From: Bifidobacterium choerinum
GTDB lineage: Bacteria; Actinomycetota; Actinomycetes; Actinomycetales; Bifidobacteriaceae
Reading direction: 5' to 3'
Assembly: GCF_000741135.1 (NCBI RefSeq)
Contig: NZ_JGYU01000005.1
Span: 77,946-141,945 of the forward strand
DNA: 64,000 nt
Position numbers and translations under genes: made by a program. Below, in pieces: positions 22,455 through 33,425 of the stretch (its first letter is position 1; each line of letters opens with the position of its first letter). The notes beneath the pieces are model-generated. The model made no database searches, was not told the origin of the DNA, and saw only the letters and a list, made by a program, of their open reading frames with translations.

Positions 22455-23861
22455 ATGAGCGACGAGACGACGATCATTGAACACGCCATCATGGAACGCC
22501 TGGATCATGTCATCGACCCCGAATTGGGCCGTTCCGTGACGCAATTGGGAATGATCGCCAACGTCACCGTCATCCCGACCTCCGGCGGCGCCTCCCAAAA
22601 CGCTACCGGCGGTATCTCCTCCCCCATGCTTACGGGCGGCACTCCGCGTACCGGCGATGCCACCCGTAACGATTCGGATGCCGCTGCCAGTAACGACGAT
22701 GCTGCCGATCGCGATGCCACCCGTAGCGACGACGCCTCACGTAACAATGTCGATGATGCCACCCGTAACGATTTCGGCGATGCTACCGGTAGCGATGCCG
22801 GCGATGCTACCGGTAGCGATGCCGGCGATGGGTGCGATGGGGCGCGGCGCGCCTATGACGTGGTCGTCGACGTCGAGCTGACGGTGCCCGGATGTCCGCT
22901 GTCCGAACAGATCGCCGCGCAGATCGAGCAGGCCGTGACCAGCTACCCGTACGCGCGGCTCACGCCGCATATCAACGTCGGCACGATGGCCGACGAGAAG
23001 CTGCACGCGCTCGTCAACGACCTCAAGGCCGCACGCCGCGAGAACCCGTTCAACAAGCCGGGCATCAAAACGCGCGTCTTCGCGATCGCATCCGGTAAGG
23101 GCGGCGTCGGCAAATCGTCGATCTCCGCGAACCTCGCAGCCACCTTCGCCGCGCTCGGCTACGACACGGCGGCGATCGACGCCGACATCTACGGTTTCTC
23201 GCTGCCGCGCCTCTTCGGCGTGCACAGCCAGCCGACAAATCTCAACGGCATGCTGATGCCGGTCACGTCGTGGGGCGTCAAGCTCATGTCGATCGGCATG
23301 TTCGCCGGCTCCGACCGCGCGATCCTGTGGCGCGGCCCTCGTCTGCAGCGTTCCCTCGAACAGTTCCTCGCCGACGTGTGGTGGGGCGATCCGGACGTCC
23401 TCATCCTCGATCTGGCGCCCGGCACCGGCGACATGGCGATTTCCGTCGCGCAGGCGCTGCCGAACGCCGAACTCGTCGTCGTCACGACGCCGCAGCCCTC
23501 CGCCTCCGACATCGCCGTGCGTTCCGGGCTCGTCGCACTGCAGGTGCCGATGCATGTGCGCGGCGTCGTCGAGAACATGAGCTATTTCGAGCATGGCGGC
23601 GAACGCCTCGAGATCTTCGGCGCCGGCGGCGGCGCGCGCGTCAGCGAACAGCTGTCGCGCGCGCTCGGCCATGACGTGCCGCTGCTCGCGCAGCTGCCGC
23701 TCGATCCGCGCATCCGCGAGATCGGCGAGACCGAAGGACGGCCCGCCGTGCTCAACGAAGACGGCACGTTGCGCGACGACGACTTCGGCGACACCTTCGT
23801 CCGTCTTGCGCGCACGCTCATCGACGCCGACCCCGCGCCGGCATCCGACGATGCACGCTGA
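22455..23861 (+). CDS. mrp: Mrp/ApbC-type P-loop ATPase, Fe-S carrier, with an inserted low-complexity segment
   Basis: From ATG 22455 the protein is 468 residues, with AGAAAGG upstream; an ATG nine codons earlier is possible. Residues 1-40 and 134-175 together form the MIP18/DUF59 domain (DHVIDPELGRSVTQLGM, then VELTVPGCPLSEQ). The ATPase follows, with the deviant Walker A ASGKGGVGKSS (212-222), DADIYGFSLPRLFG and LDLAPGTGDM. It carries or inserts Fe-S clusters in the cytoplasm. Residues about 42-130 are an insertion of D, A, T, N, S and G that splits the DUF59 domain. Its DNA contains TTACGGG (22630), CCCGTAA (22663, 22762) and a duplicated 24-base unit (22776-22823). Confidence 0.9.
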   Translation: MSDETTIIEHAIMERLDHVIDPELGRSVTQLGMIANVTVIPTSGGASQNATGGISSPMLTGGTPRTGDATRNDSDAAASNDDAADRDATRSDDASRNNVDDATRNDFGDATGSDAGDATGSDAGDGCDGARRAYDVVVDVELTVPGCPLSEQIAAQIEQAVTSYPYARLTPHINVGTMADEKLHALVNDLKAARRENPFNKPGIKTRVFAIASGKGGVGKSSISANLAATFAALGYDTAAIDADIYGFSLPRLFGVHSQPTNLNGMLMPVTSWGVKLMSIGMFAGSDRAILWRGPRLQRSLEQFLADVWWGDPDVLILDLAPGTGDMAISVAQALPNAELVVVTTPQPSASDIAVRSGLVALQVPMHVRGVVENMSYFEHGGERLEIFGAGGGARVSEQLSRALGHDVPLLAQLPLDPRIREIGETEGRPAVLNEDGTLRDDDFGDTFVRLARTLIDADPAPASDDAR

Positions 23862-23864
23862 CGC

Positions 23865-23992
23865 GGCCGTCGTCGGCGACACCGTCATCGACGACGGCCG
23901 GCGCCGCAGGTCGTCATCGGCATCGACCGCGCACGACCGACGAAATCACCACTGACGAAACATGGCCGACGAAGATGATGCCGTCGGCCATG
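23865..23992. terminator. Two GC-rich hairpins between the convergent mrp and ligA genes
   Basis: GGCCGTCGTCG at 23865-23875 pairs with 23889-23899, and CATGGCCGACG at 23961-23971 pairs with 23982-23992; both stems are perfect 11 bp. Neither has a T-run. They probably end transcription from both sides. No gene is seen between 23862 and 24055. Confidence 0.55.
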
Positions 23993-24055
23993 CGCAGCCA
24001 TGCGCGATGTGCGCGATGTGCGCGTCGGCGATGCGCCGGCGGCGACATATCGCCG

Positions 24056-26785
<2,730 letters not shown>

Positions 26786-29700
26786 TTACGCGTTGAGCGA
26801 GCGCAGGAACTGCAGCTGCACGGCGTCCGTGTCGTCGCCGACGAGGCGCATCGCGGCGACGGCGAGCGTGCGCGCCGGGACGAACATCGCGCGGTCGACG
26901 CACACGCGCGCCGCGTCGAGCACGATCGGCGCGACCTCGGTGCGCGGCCACACCGGCACGTCGTGCGCCTCGAGCGTGGCCGTCGCCTCCTGCAGCGTCA
27001 TCGGCAGGCGGATGCACTGCGACAGCGCGCGCGCCCGCACCTCGTTCATCTCGGTCTCCCGCGTCGCCGTGTCGTCGCCGATCGCCCCGCTGAGCATGTA
27101 TGCGGCGTAGGCGACGTCGAACTCGTCGTGCATCCACGCCGCCTGCGCGAGGCGGTAGTAGGCGTAGGCGGCGTCGGAGCGGTCGAGCGAGACGCGCAGC
27201 GCGTTCAGGCAGGCGGCCCTCGCCGAATCCCAGTCCTCGTTCTGCGCGAGCTGCACCGCGAGCTTGAGATGCGTGAGCGCGTAGGACGGCGCGTAGGAGA
27301 CGAGCGCGTTGAGATGCCTGAGCGCCGCCTCGGGGCCCTCGATCTGGCCGAGCGCGTCGGCGAGTTCGAGATGCGCGTAGAACAACGTGTCCGGGATGAG
27401 CACGGTATGTTCGTCCGGCAGCGCGAACAGCCGGTTGTAGACGACGCGGTCGGCGTAGGAGTTGAAGTAGCGGGGCACGCCGTCGATATCGCGGTACATG
27501 TCGTCGAGGGCGGCGACGGCCTGTTCGACGCCGGCGAGCGCCTGCCTGGGCTGTCCGGAGAAGAAGAGGTCGCGAGCCTTGAGCCGCGCGTCGTCGAGGT
27601 CTCTGAGCAGCGTCGACGTGAAGTCGGGTGTGTCGTCGCCGTCGATGAGCGCCGACGTGACGTCGGTCGCGTGCGTGAGCAGCTCGGGGTCGCCGATCCG
27701 TTCGATGACGTCCATCGCGCGCTGCGCCTTGAGCGCCGACGGCATCCGTGCGTCGGCGGCGAGCGTGTGGAAGCAGGCCAGCGCATTGCTGATGAGGTCG
27801 TCGCGCTGGATCGCCAGTCCGAAGGTGTCGTCGGCGCCGAGCACATGCGCAGCCCCCGCGTCGAGCCTGCGGTTGTGCTCCTCGGGCGCATCCTGCGCGC
27901 CCTGCGGCGAGAAGCGCGCGTCCGAGATCGAGAATCCCGGGTCCACCGGCCCCAGTCCGCCGTCATCGTCGAGTGCGAGCGCCGCGCCGAACATCCGGTA
28001 CGTGCCGACCGGGTCGGCCAGGCCGTCTCGGGACAGACGCTCGAGGAACATCGCGCGCGTGAAGACGACCGTCGTCAGCGTGCGCATCGTCGGCCCCTGA
28101 CGCAGCCGTTCGATCGCATCATCGCCGGAGGACGCCGAAGGCGCCTCGCCGTCGCCGGCTTCCATGGAACCATCGGCGCCGTCCGCGTTCTGCGCGGCGC
28201 CATTCTCCGCACCGTCATCACCGCCGACGCCGGCGTCGGCTGCCGCATCCGCTCCGCGCGTCGCGGCGAAGGGCGGCACGTCGCCGTCGTGGCCGTCGCC
28301 GTGGATGTCGTCGAGGGCGAAGGTGACCTCGTCGATGCCGCCGCCGCGCATCAGCGCGTCGAAGTCATCGTCGCCGCCGGAGGCGGGCTCCTCGCCGCGT
28401 CCGTCGCGCGGGGCGCCCATCGGAGGCATGTTCGGCGGCGTCATGATGCGCGTCGGATTGCCGTGCCGGTCGCCGTCCTTCGGGTCGGACTTGCCGCCGA
28501 GATGCTCGCGGCCGGCGTCGCCGAGATGTTCGAAGGCGTTGAGCGCGTCGCTGATCGTCGAGCGGATGACGTCGTCCTGTTCGGCGATCGCCTCCTCGAG
28601 GCCGAGCGAGTCGATGCGTATCGCCACTTCGTCGAGCCGCTCGTCGACGCCGAAGGCGAGCGCGGCGAGCATGATGCCGACGCGCAGGTTGTACCGCGCG
28701 CTCATCCGCGCGCGCCATGCGGCGTCGGTCTTCGTCCACTGTCCGCGGCCTGCGTCGTAGACGCCGCGCGGCATCAGCGCCAGACCGGCCGCCGTGAACT
28801 CCAGCGCGGCGCCGCCGTCGGGGTCGAGTCGGAAGTCGCAGTCGAAGCGGTACGGCAGCCGCATCGAACGGATGAGCCGTGCGAGCGTCTGGCGCACGAC
28901 CCATGCGCTGCGCCGGCCGTCCCCGGCCGCGCCGTCGTCATGTGCGTCGTCGGCGTCGTCCGCCACGCCGCCGTGCAGGTCCTCGGCGAACAGCGGGGCG
29001 TCGTGTTCCGGCCGCGTATGCACCGGGTCGGGATACTGCATCGCGAGCGCCTGCGCCGTCAGTTCCGCCAACGCCGGGAAGCCGGCGACGACGCCGAAAT
29101 CGGCGTCGTCCGGGTCGACGTCGCGCGACGCGTCGAAGGCGACAAGCGCCGGGTTCTCGAGGAACGTGCGGTCGGCGAGCGCGAGCTGTGCCGCGCTCGC
29201 CGCGTCCTCGGTCGGCCCGTCGCCGCGCGCCGCGTTCGCGTCGAGCCATGCGCGCAGCGCGGCCATGCGGTTGAGCGAGCCTTCGATCTTAAGCGACGTG
29301 AGCGCGGCGTCGAAGGGCATCGACGTGTCCCAGGTCAGGAAGTAGCAGCCCGAGTACGGCGAGCGCAGCGTGTGCATCGGTTCGGCGCCGTGGTCGGGAA
29401 GCAGTCCCGGCACGTCGTCGAGCGCGCCGGATTCGCGCATGAGCCGCATCGCGTACTCCTCGAGGCCCGACACATGCATGCCGAGCATCCTCGTCTCCTC
29501 CTCGTCGCGCACGCTCGTGCGGATCGCGCTCAGCGGCGCCTGCCGCGACAGGCGCCATGTCAGGTCGTCGGAGCCGAAGGGGATGAGTCGTCCGCGCAGT
29601 CGCGGCTGCAGGTAGGCGGCGAAGAAGGCGACGGTCACGGCGTCGCGGTAGCCGAGTCCGGTGCGCAGCGCGTCGGGCAGCGCCGCGCGCATCGAGCCGA

Positions 29701-30259
29701 GCGTGTAGCCGGAGCGCGTCTTCGTCCATCGTCCGACGACGACGTCGCCACCGGCGTCGAATGCCGTGATTGTGCCGCGTCGGACGCCGTCACGGCGCCC
29801 GCGTGCGGCGTCGGCGTCGAACACGAGGCGCGGTTCGCGGCCCTGCAGGTCGGCGCGCGGCTCGCCGGTCGCGAATACGCGGCCGCGGTCGTCGGCGAGC
29901 GCGAGCTGCACGAAACGGTCGTGGCGGACGAACAGGCCGATCGCGAAGGTGCGTGTGCCGGGGATCTGCAGCCAGCCGGGCGTCGCGTCGTGGCGTTCCC
30001 CGGGGAATCCGTCGAACATATGGCGGCGTGCGAAGGCACCGACGCGGTAGGTCTGCGCGTCCGGCGCGACGTCGTCGCTCCAGCGGAACACGGCGCGCAG
30101 CGCGCGCAGCGCATGTTCGAGCGGCTGCGGCAGCGCGGCCACGGTCGTCTCGCCGCCGCGCCGCGACTGCGCCGCCATGCGCTCCGTCTGCTGCGCGTCC
30201 CCACGGCCCCGTCCTTCGAGCCGTCCCCGTCGTCCCTGTGCTCCGTGCCGTTGTCTCAT
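26786..30259 (-). CDS. Large cytoplasmic protein with C-terminal TPR-like helices, function unknown
   Basis: From ATG 30257-30259 the protein is 1157 residues. I do not recognise the first two thirds: an N-terminal part with GWLQIPGTRTFAIGLFVRHDRFVQLAL, a mixed region with SPYSGCYFLTWDTSMPFDAALTSLKIEG, and a low-complexity acidic linker rich in D, G and A (about residues 610-710). The last third (YFNSYADRVVYNRLF, then repeated helical pairs such as YAHLELADALGQIEGPEAALRHLNALVSYAPSYALTHLKLAVQLAQNEDWDSARAACLNAL) reads as tetratricopeptide-like repeats. No signal peptide or membrane helix is seen. A -10-like TACATT ends six bases before the ATG, so the mRNA may be leaderless. Confidence 0.75.
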   Translation of the reverse strand: MRQRHGAQGRRGRLEGRGRGDAQQTERMAAQSRRGGETTVAALPQPLEHALRALRAVFRWSDDVAPDAQTYRVGAFARRHMFDGFPGERHDATPGWLQIPGTRTFAIGLFVRHDRFVQLALADDRGRVFATGEPRADLQGREPRLVFDADAARGRRDGVRRGTITAFDAGGDVVVGRWTKTRSGYTLGSMRAALPDALRTGLGYRDAVTVAFFAAYLQPRLRGRLIPFGSDDLTWRLSRQAPLSAIRTSVRDEEETRMLGMHVSGLEEYAMRLMRESGALDDVPGLLPDHGAEPMHTLRSPYSGCYFLTWDTSMPFDAALTSLKIEGSLNRMAALRAWLDANAARGDGPTEDAASAAQLALADRTFLENPALVAFDASRDVDPDDADFGVVAGFPALAELTAQALAMQYPDPVHTRPEHDAPLFAEDLHGGVADDADDAHDDGAAGDGRRSAWVVRQTLARLIRSMRLPYRFDCDFRLDPDGGAALEFTAAGLALMPRGVYDAGRGQWTKTDAAWRARMSARYNLRVGIMLAALAFGVDERLDEVAIRIDSLGLEEAIAEQDDVIRSTISDALNAFEHLGDAGREHLGGKSDPKDGDRHGNPTRIMTPPNMPPMGAPRDGRGEEPASGGDDDFDALMRGGGIDEVTFALDDIHGDGHDGDVPPFAATRGADAAADAGVGGDDGAENGAAQNADGADGSMEAGDGEAPSASSGDDAIERLRQGPTMRTLTTVVFTRAMFLERLSRDGLADPVGTYRMFGAALALDDDGGLGPVDPGFSISDARFSPQGAQDAPEEHNRRLDAGAAHVLGADDTFGLAIQRDDLISNALACFHTLAADARMPSALKAQRAMDVIERIGDPELLTHATDVTSALIDGDDTPDFTSTLLRDLDDARLKARDLFFSGQPRQALAGVEQAVAALDDMYRDIDGVPRYFNSYADRVVYNRLFALPDEHTVLIPDTLFYAHLELADALGQIEGPEAALRHLNALVSYAPSYALTHLKLAVQLAQNEDWDSARAACLNALRVSLDRSDAAYAYYRLAQAAWMHDEFDVAYAAYMLSGAIGDDTATRETEMNEVRARALSQCIRLPMTLQEATATLEAHDVPVWPRTEVAPIVLDAARVCVDRAMFVPARTLAVAAMRLVGDDTDAVQLQFLRSLNA

Positions 30260-30314
30260 ACGACTAATGTACAACGTGCCCGCCGATACCCACGGTGCCG
30301 TTAGAATAATGGCT
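30260..30314. promoter_or_regulatory. Divergent promoter region with two -10 boxes set at leaderless distance
   Basis: On the minus strand TACATT is followed by six bases and then ATG (30259). On the plus strand TAGAAT (30302-30307) is followed by seven bases and then GTG (30315), in frame with the ATG at 30309. No Shine-Dalgarno sequence precedes either gene. No clear -35 boxes are seen. Confidence 0.4.
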
Positions 30315-32462
30315 GTGATTTCCCGCTCTGCCCATCGGTCGCGTCCGATGCATGTCCTGCGCGCCGCGCTCGTCGCGATCGCGCTCATCCTCATCGTCGA
30401 ATGCGTCGTGTGCAATCTCGCGCACTGGCGCTCGATCGGCGCGTCCACCGACTCCGCGTCGGCGTCCAACGCGTTGGGGCCCGGACTGTCGCGCACCGCG
30501 CAGGGGCTGCTCGAGGTGCGCGACCCCGCCGGCGCCTACGTCGAGGTCGAGGCGGACGGCAGCAGCGAGTACTGGCGCGCCGACGCGACGCCGCAGACGC
30601 ATGTGCGGGCCGTGCGCGACGGCGCGCGCGGCGACGACGTCGTCTCCACCGTCCATCTGCGCGTCGCGACGCGCGACGGCGACAGCTGGGCGTTCCGCTC
30701 CCCCGCAGTCGTCGTCTCGCCGTCGACGCCGTCGGCGCTGCTGTTCCGCGCGCCGGCGCATGGCCTCGTACGTGTCTGGATCGAGGAGCCGCGCGGCACG
30801 CTCGTGCCGATCGAGAACCTCCGCGCGAACGTGCGCGTCCCCTTCGTCTTCGACTGGGCGCGCGTCGCGACGATGGCCGCGGCGGCCGCCTTCATCATCC
30901 TGCTGCTGCCGTCGACCGGCCTGTGGCATATCGCATTGGACGTCTCGAGCCGGCGCCAGCGTCTCGCGTTCGCGCTCGCCGCCGGCGCGCTCGGCGTCTA
31001 CGTCGCCGTCCGCAGCGCGATGATCATCGGCTGGGCGCATCCGCTCGTCTTCCACAAGGACGGCGACTACACCTTCGACTTCGACCAGTACGGCCATCTC
31101 GCCGACGCGCTGCTGCACGGCGGCGTCGCGCTCGACCTTCCGGTCCCCGACGCGCTCGCCGCCGCCGCCGACCCCTACGATCCCTCCGCACGCGCGCGCA
31201 TGCTCGCCGACGGCGCGACGCCGATCTACTGGGACTATGCGTTCCACGACGGCCGCTGGTACTCGTATTTCGGCGTGCTGCCGGCTGTGGCATTGTTCCT
31301 GCCGTTCCGCGTCGTCACCTCGTGGTTCACGCCCGGAGGCCTGATGCTGCCGACGACCTGCGCGCAGCTGTGGCTGATGGCCGGCGTCAGCGTCGTCGCC
31401 TGCCTGCTCGTCATCCGCCTGATCGACCGCGTCGCGCCGCGCACGTCGCTCGCCGCCGCCATGCTGCTGTGCGTCGCGGCGATGCTCGGCGCGAACCTGC
31501 CGTACCTGTGGTTCCGTACGAACTTCTACTCGATCCCCTTCTCCTCTGGGCTGCTGCTCGCGATGCTCGGCCTGTGGCTGTGGCTCGGCGCCGTGCGCAC
31601 GGCGGACGCGGACGGCAAGGATCACGATGGCGGCGAGCGCGCATTGCGGATCGTCTCGATGCCGCATGTCGCCTGGGGCGCGCTGTGCATTGCGGCGACG
31701 ATCGGCTGCCGTCCGACCTTCACGTTCACGGCGCTGTTCGCGCTGCCATTGTTCCTGCCCGACCTGCTGCGCGCGGCGCGGGCGCATGACCGCGGGCGCA
31801 TCGGACGCTTCGCGGCGGCGATGCTGCTGCCCGCGCTCGCCGCCGCCGTGCCGGTCCTCGTCTACAACCAGCTGCGCTTCGGCTCCCCCTTCGACTTCGG
31901 CAACGCCTACCAGCTGACCGTCACCGACATGACGCGCTTCCACACGCCGGCCGGGAACATGCCGCTGACCGTCCTCTACTATCTGTTCCTGCCGCCGCGT
32001 CTCACCGGTATGTTCCCGTTCCTCGCATTGTCGCCGACGCCTCTGCCGAGCTGGTCGTTCACCGAGCCGTGCGTCGGCGGCCTGTTCACGATGATGCCGC
32101 TCGCGCTGTGCGCGTTCGCGCTGCCGTGGCCGGCCGTGCGCCGCCGCTGCGGCGTCTGGTGGCCGACGCTCGTCACGACGCTCACGCTCGCGGCCGCCCT
32201 CGTCGTCTTCGACGCCTTCGTCGGCGGCCTCGGATGGCGCTACATCGCCGATTTCGGATGGCTGTTCATGGTGGCCGCCGTGCCCGTCGCCGCGCTGATG
32301 ATGCGTCGTTGGCCGTGGACGCGCGCGCTCGTCGCCGTCATCGTGGGCGCGGCGCTTGTGTTCGCCGTCGCCTCCTGCTTCGTCGTCGGCCGCGACGACA
32401 TGCTCGTCGCCAACGATCCTGCGCTCTTCCACCGTGTGCGCTGCTGGTTCGCGTTGCCGTAG
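30309..32462 (+). CDS. Polytopic membrane protein, possible GT-C-like glycosyltransferase, function unknown
   Basis: From ATG 30309 the protein is 717 residues; GTG 30315 is favoured if the mRNA is leaderless. A first membrane helix (about 18-38, LRAALVAIALILIVECVV) precedes an exported beta-rich region of some 140 residues (LLEVRDPAGAYVEVEADG). Then about eleven to twelve membrane helices follow to the C-terminus. The loop HKDGDYTFDFDQYGHLADALL after the second helix has the acidic character seen in the first loop of GT-C enzymes and mannosyltransferases. RFGSPFDFGNAYQLT and GGLGWRYIADFGW are further motifs of such proteins. A role in cell-envelope polysaccharide or protein glycosylation is an inference. 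Confidence 0.7.
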   Translation: MAVISRSAHRSRPMHVLRAALVAIALILIVECVVCNLAHWRSIGASTDSASASNALGPGLSRTAQGLLEVRDPAGAYVEVEADGSSEYWRADATPQTHVRAVRDGARGDDVVSTVHLRVATRDGDSWAFRSPAVVVSPSTPSALLFRAPAHGLVRVWIEEPRGTLVPIENLRANVRVPFVFDWARVATMAAAAAFIILLLPSTGLWHIALDVSSRRQRLAFALAAGALGVYVAVRSAMIIGWAHPLVFHKDGDYTFDFDQYGHLADALLHGGVALDLPVPDALAAAADPYDPSARARMLADGATPIYWDYAFHDGRWYSYFGVLPAVALFLPFRVVTSWFTPGGLMLPTTCAQLWLMAGVSVVACLLVIRLIDRVAPRTSLAAAMLLCVAAMLGANLPYLWFRTNFYSIPFSSGLLLAMLGLWLWLGAVRTADADGKDHDGGERALRIVSMPHVAWGALCIAATIGCRPTFTFTALFALPLFLPDLLRAARAHDRGRIGRFAAAMLLPALAAAVPVLVYNQLRFGSPFDFGNAYQLTVTDMTRFHTPAGNMPLTVLYYLFLPPRLTGMFPFLALSPTPLPSWSFTEPCVGGLFTMMPLALCAFALPWPAVRRRCGVWWPTLVTTLTLAAALVVFDAFVGGLGWRYIADFGWLFMVAAVPVAALMMRRWPWTRALVAVIVGAALVFAVASCFVVGRDDMLVANDPALFHRVRCWFALP

Positions 32463-32618
32463 ACACAAGGCCGCTGCAGGCTTCAGGACGCGGGCACTCC
32501 CGCACTTACCGACGGCATCCTGCACGCCGTCGTCATCATCGCCGATGTGGACTCCGCCGCCGACGCCCGTGGTCGGACGCGGCGGCGACGCATGAACGCG
32601 CATGGATACAATGGCCGT

Positions 32619-33425
32619 ATGAGCGTTTTCGATTCGTTGTTCCCCTCACGCCGACGCCGACCGCCCGCGCAAACCGTCGACATTGAGCTGCACGGCGCCG
32701 GCTACGTCTACGCGGACGGCTCGGTCGGCTGCGAGCCCACCGACCTGCGCATCGCGCACGACGGCGGCAACGTGGCCGTCATCGGTCTCAACGGCGCCGG
32801 CAAGTCGACGCTCATCCGGATGGTCGGCGCGCAGGAGTCGCCGACGTCCGGCGCCGCCGACTACATCGTCGACGGCGAGCCGCGCGAGCTGTCGCGCCGC
32901 GCCGACCGCCCGGTCGTCGCCTCGGCGATCGGCTATGTCAGCCTCGACCATGTGCGCGCCCATTTCCAGCGCGCGAAGTCCGTCGAGGACGCGCTCGACG
33001 GTTATCTCGAACATCATCATGTGCCGCCGACCGAACGCGCCGCACGCATCGGCGACCTGCTCGCCGCCTTCGACCTGGGCGAGGTGCGCCATATGCGTCT
33101 CGACGCACTCGACGGCGAACGGCTGCATCTGCTCGCGATGGCCGTCGCCTGCTGTCATCTGCCGGCGATGCTTGTCGCCGACGAGCCGACGCGCGGCCTC
33201 GACGAGATCAGTTCGGCGCATGTCGCGCAACGGCTGTTCCGCTACGGCAGGCCGGTCGTGTTCACGACGCACGACGTCGAGCTCATCGCCGACGAACGCT
33301 ACGAGATCCGGCGCGTGCTCGTCATGGACGAGGCGCACATCGTGTTCGACGGCGACCCGAGGCACGCGACCGACTTCTACACGCAGCTCATCCGCAGCAA
33401 GTATCAGGCGATGCCGAGCCGCTGA
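32619..33425 (+). CDS. Stand-alone ABC-type ATPase without a canonical signature
   Basis: From ATG 32619 the protein is 268 residues. Walker A is VIGLNGAGKSTLIRM, Walker B is MLVADEPTRGLDE, and the H-loop is VFTTHDVELIADER. The ABC signature LSGGQ is replaced by LDALDGERLHLL, which is unusual and may weaken dimer-type ATP hydrolysis. In ECF/cobalt-type ATPases the order is similar (HDVELIA). No permease is adjacent. TACAAT at 32607-32612 ends six bases before the ATG, suggesting a leaderless transcript. Its 3' end overlaps the convergent aminotransferase gene by 22 bases. Confidence 0.75.
   Translation: MSVFDSLFPSRRRRPPAQTVDIELHGAGYVYADGSVGCEPTDLRIAHDGGNVAVIGLNGAGKSTLIRMVGAQESPTSGAADYIVDGEPRELSRRADRPVVASAIGYVSLDHVRAHFQRAKSVEDALDGYLEHHHVPPTERAARIGDLLAAFDLGEVRHMRLDALDGERLHLLAMAVACCHLPAMLVADEPTRGLDEISSAHVAQRLFRYGRPVVFTTHDVELIADERYEIRRVLVMDEAHIVFDGDPRHATDFYTQLIRSKYQAMPSR

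Noticed and set aside
30264-32603. 779-codon minus-strand open frame
   Set aside because: Antisense to the polytopic membrane protein; Arg, Gly and Glu-rich shadow without domains.
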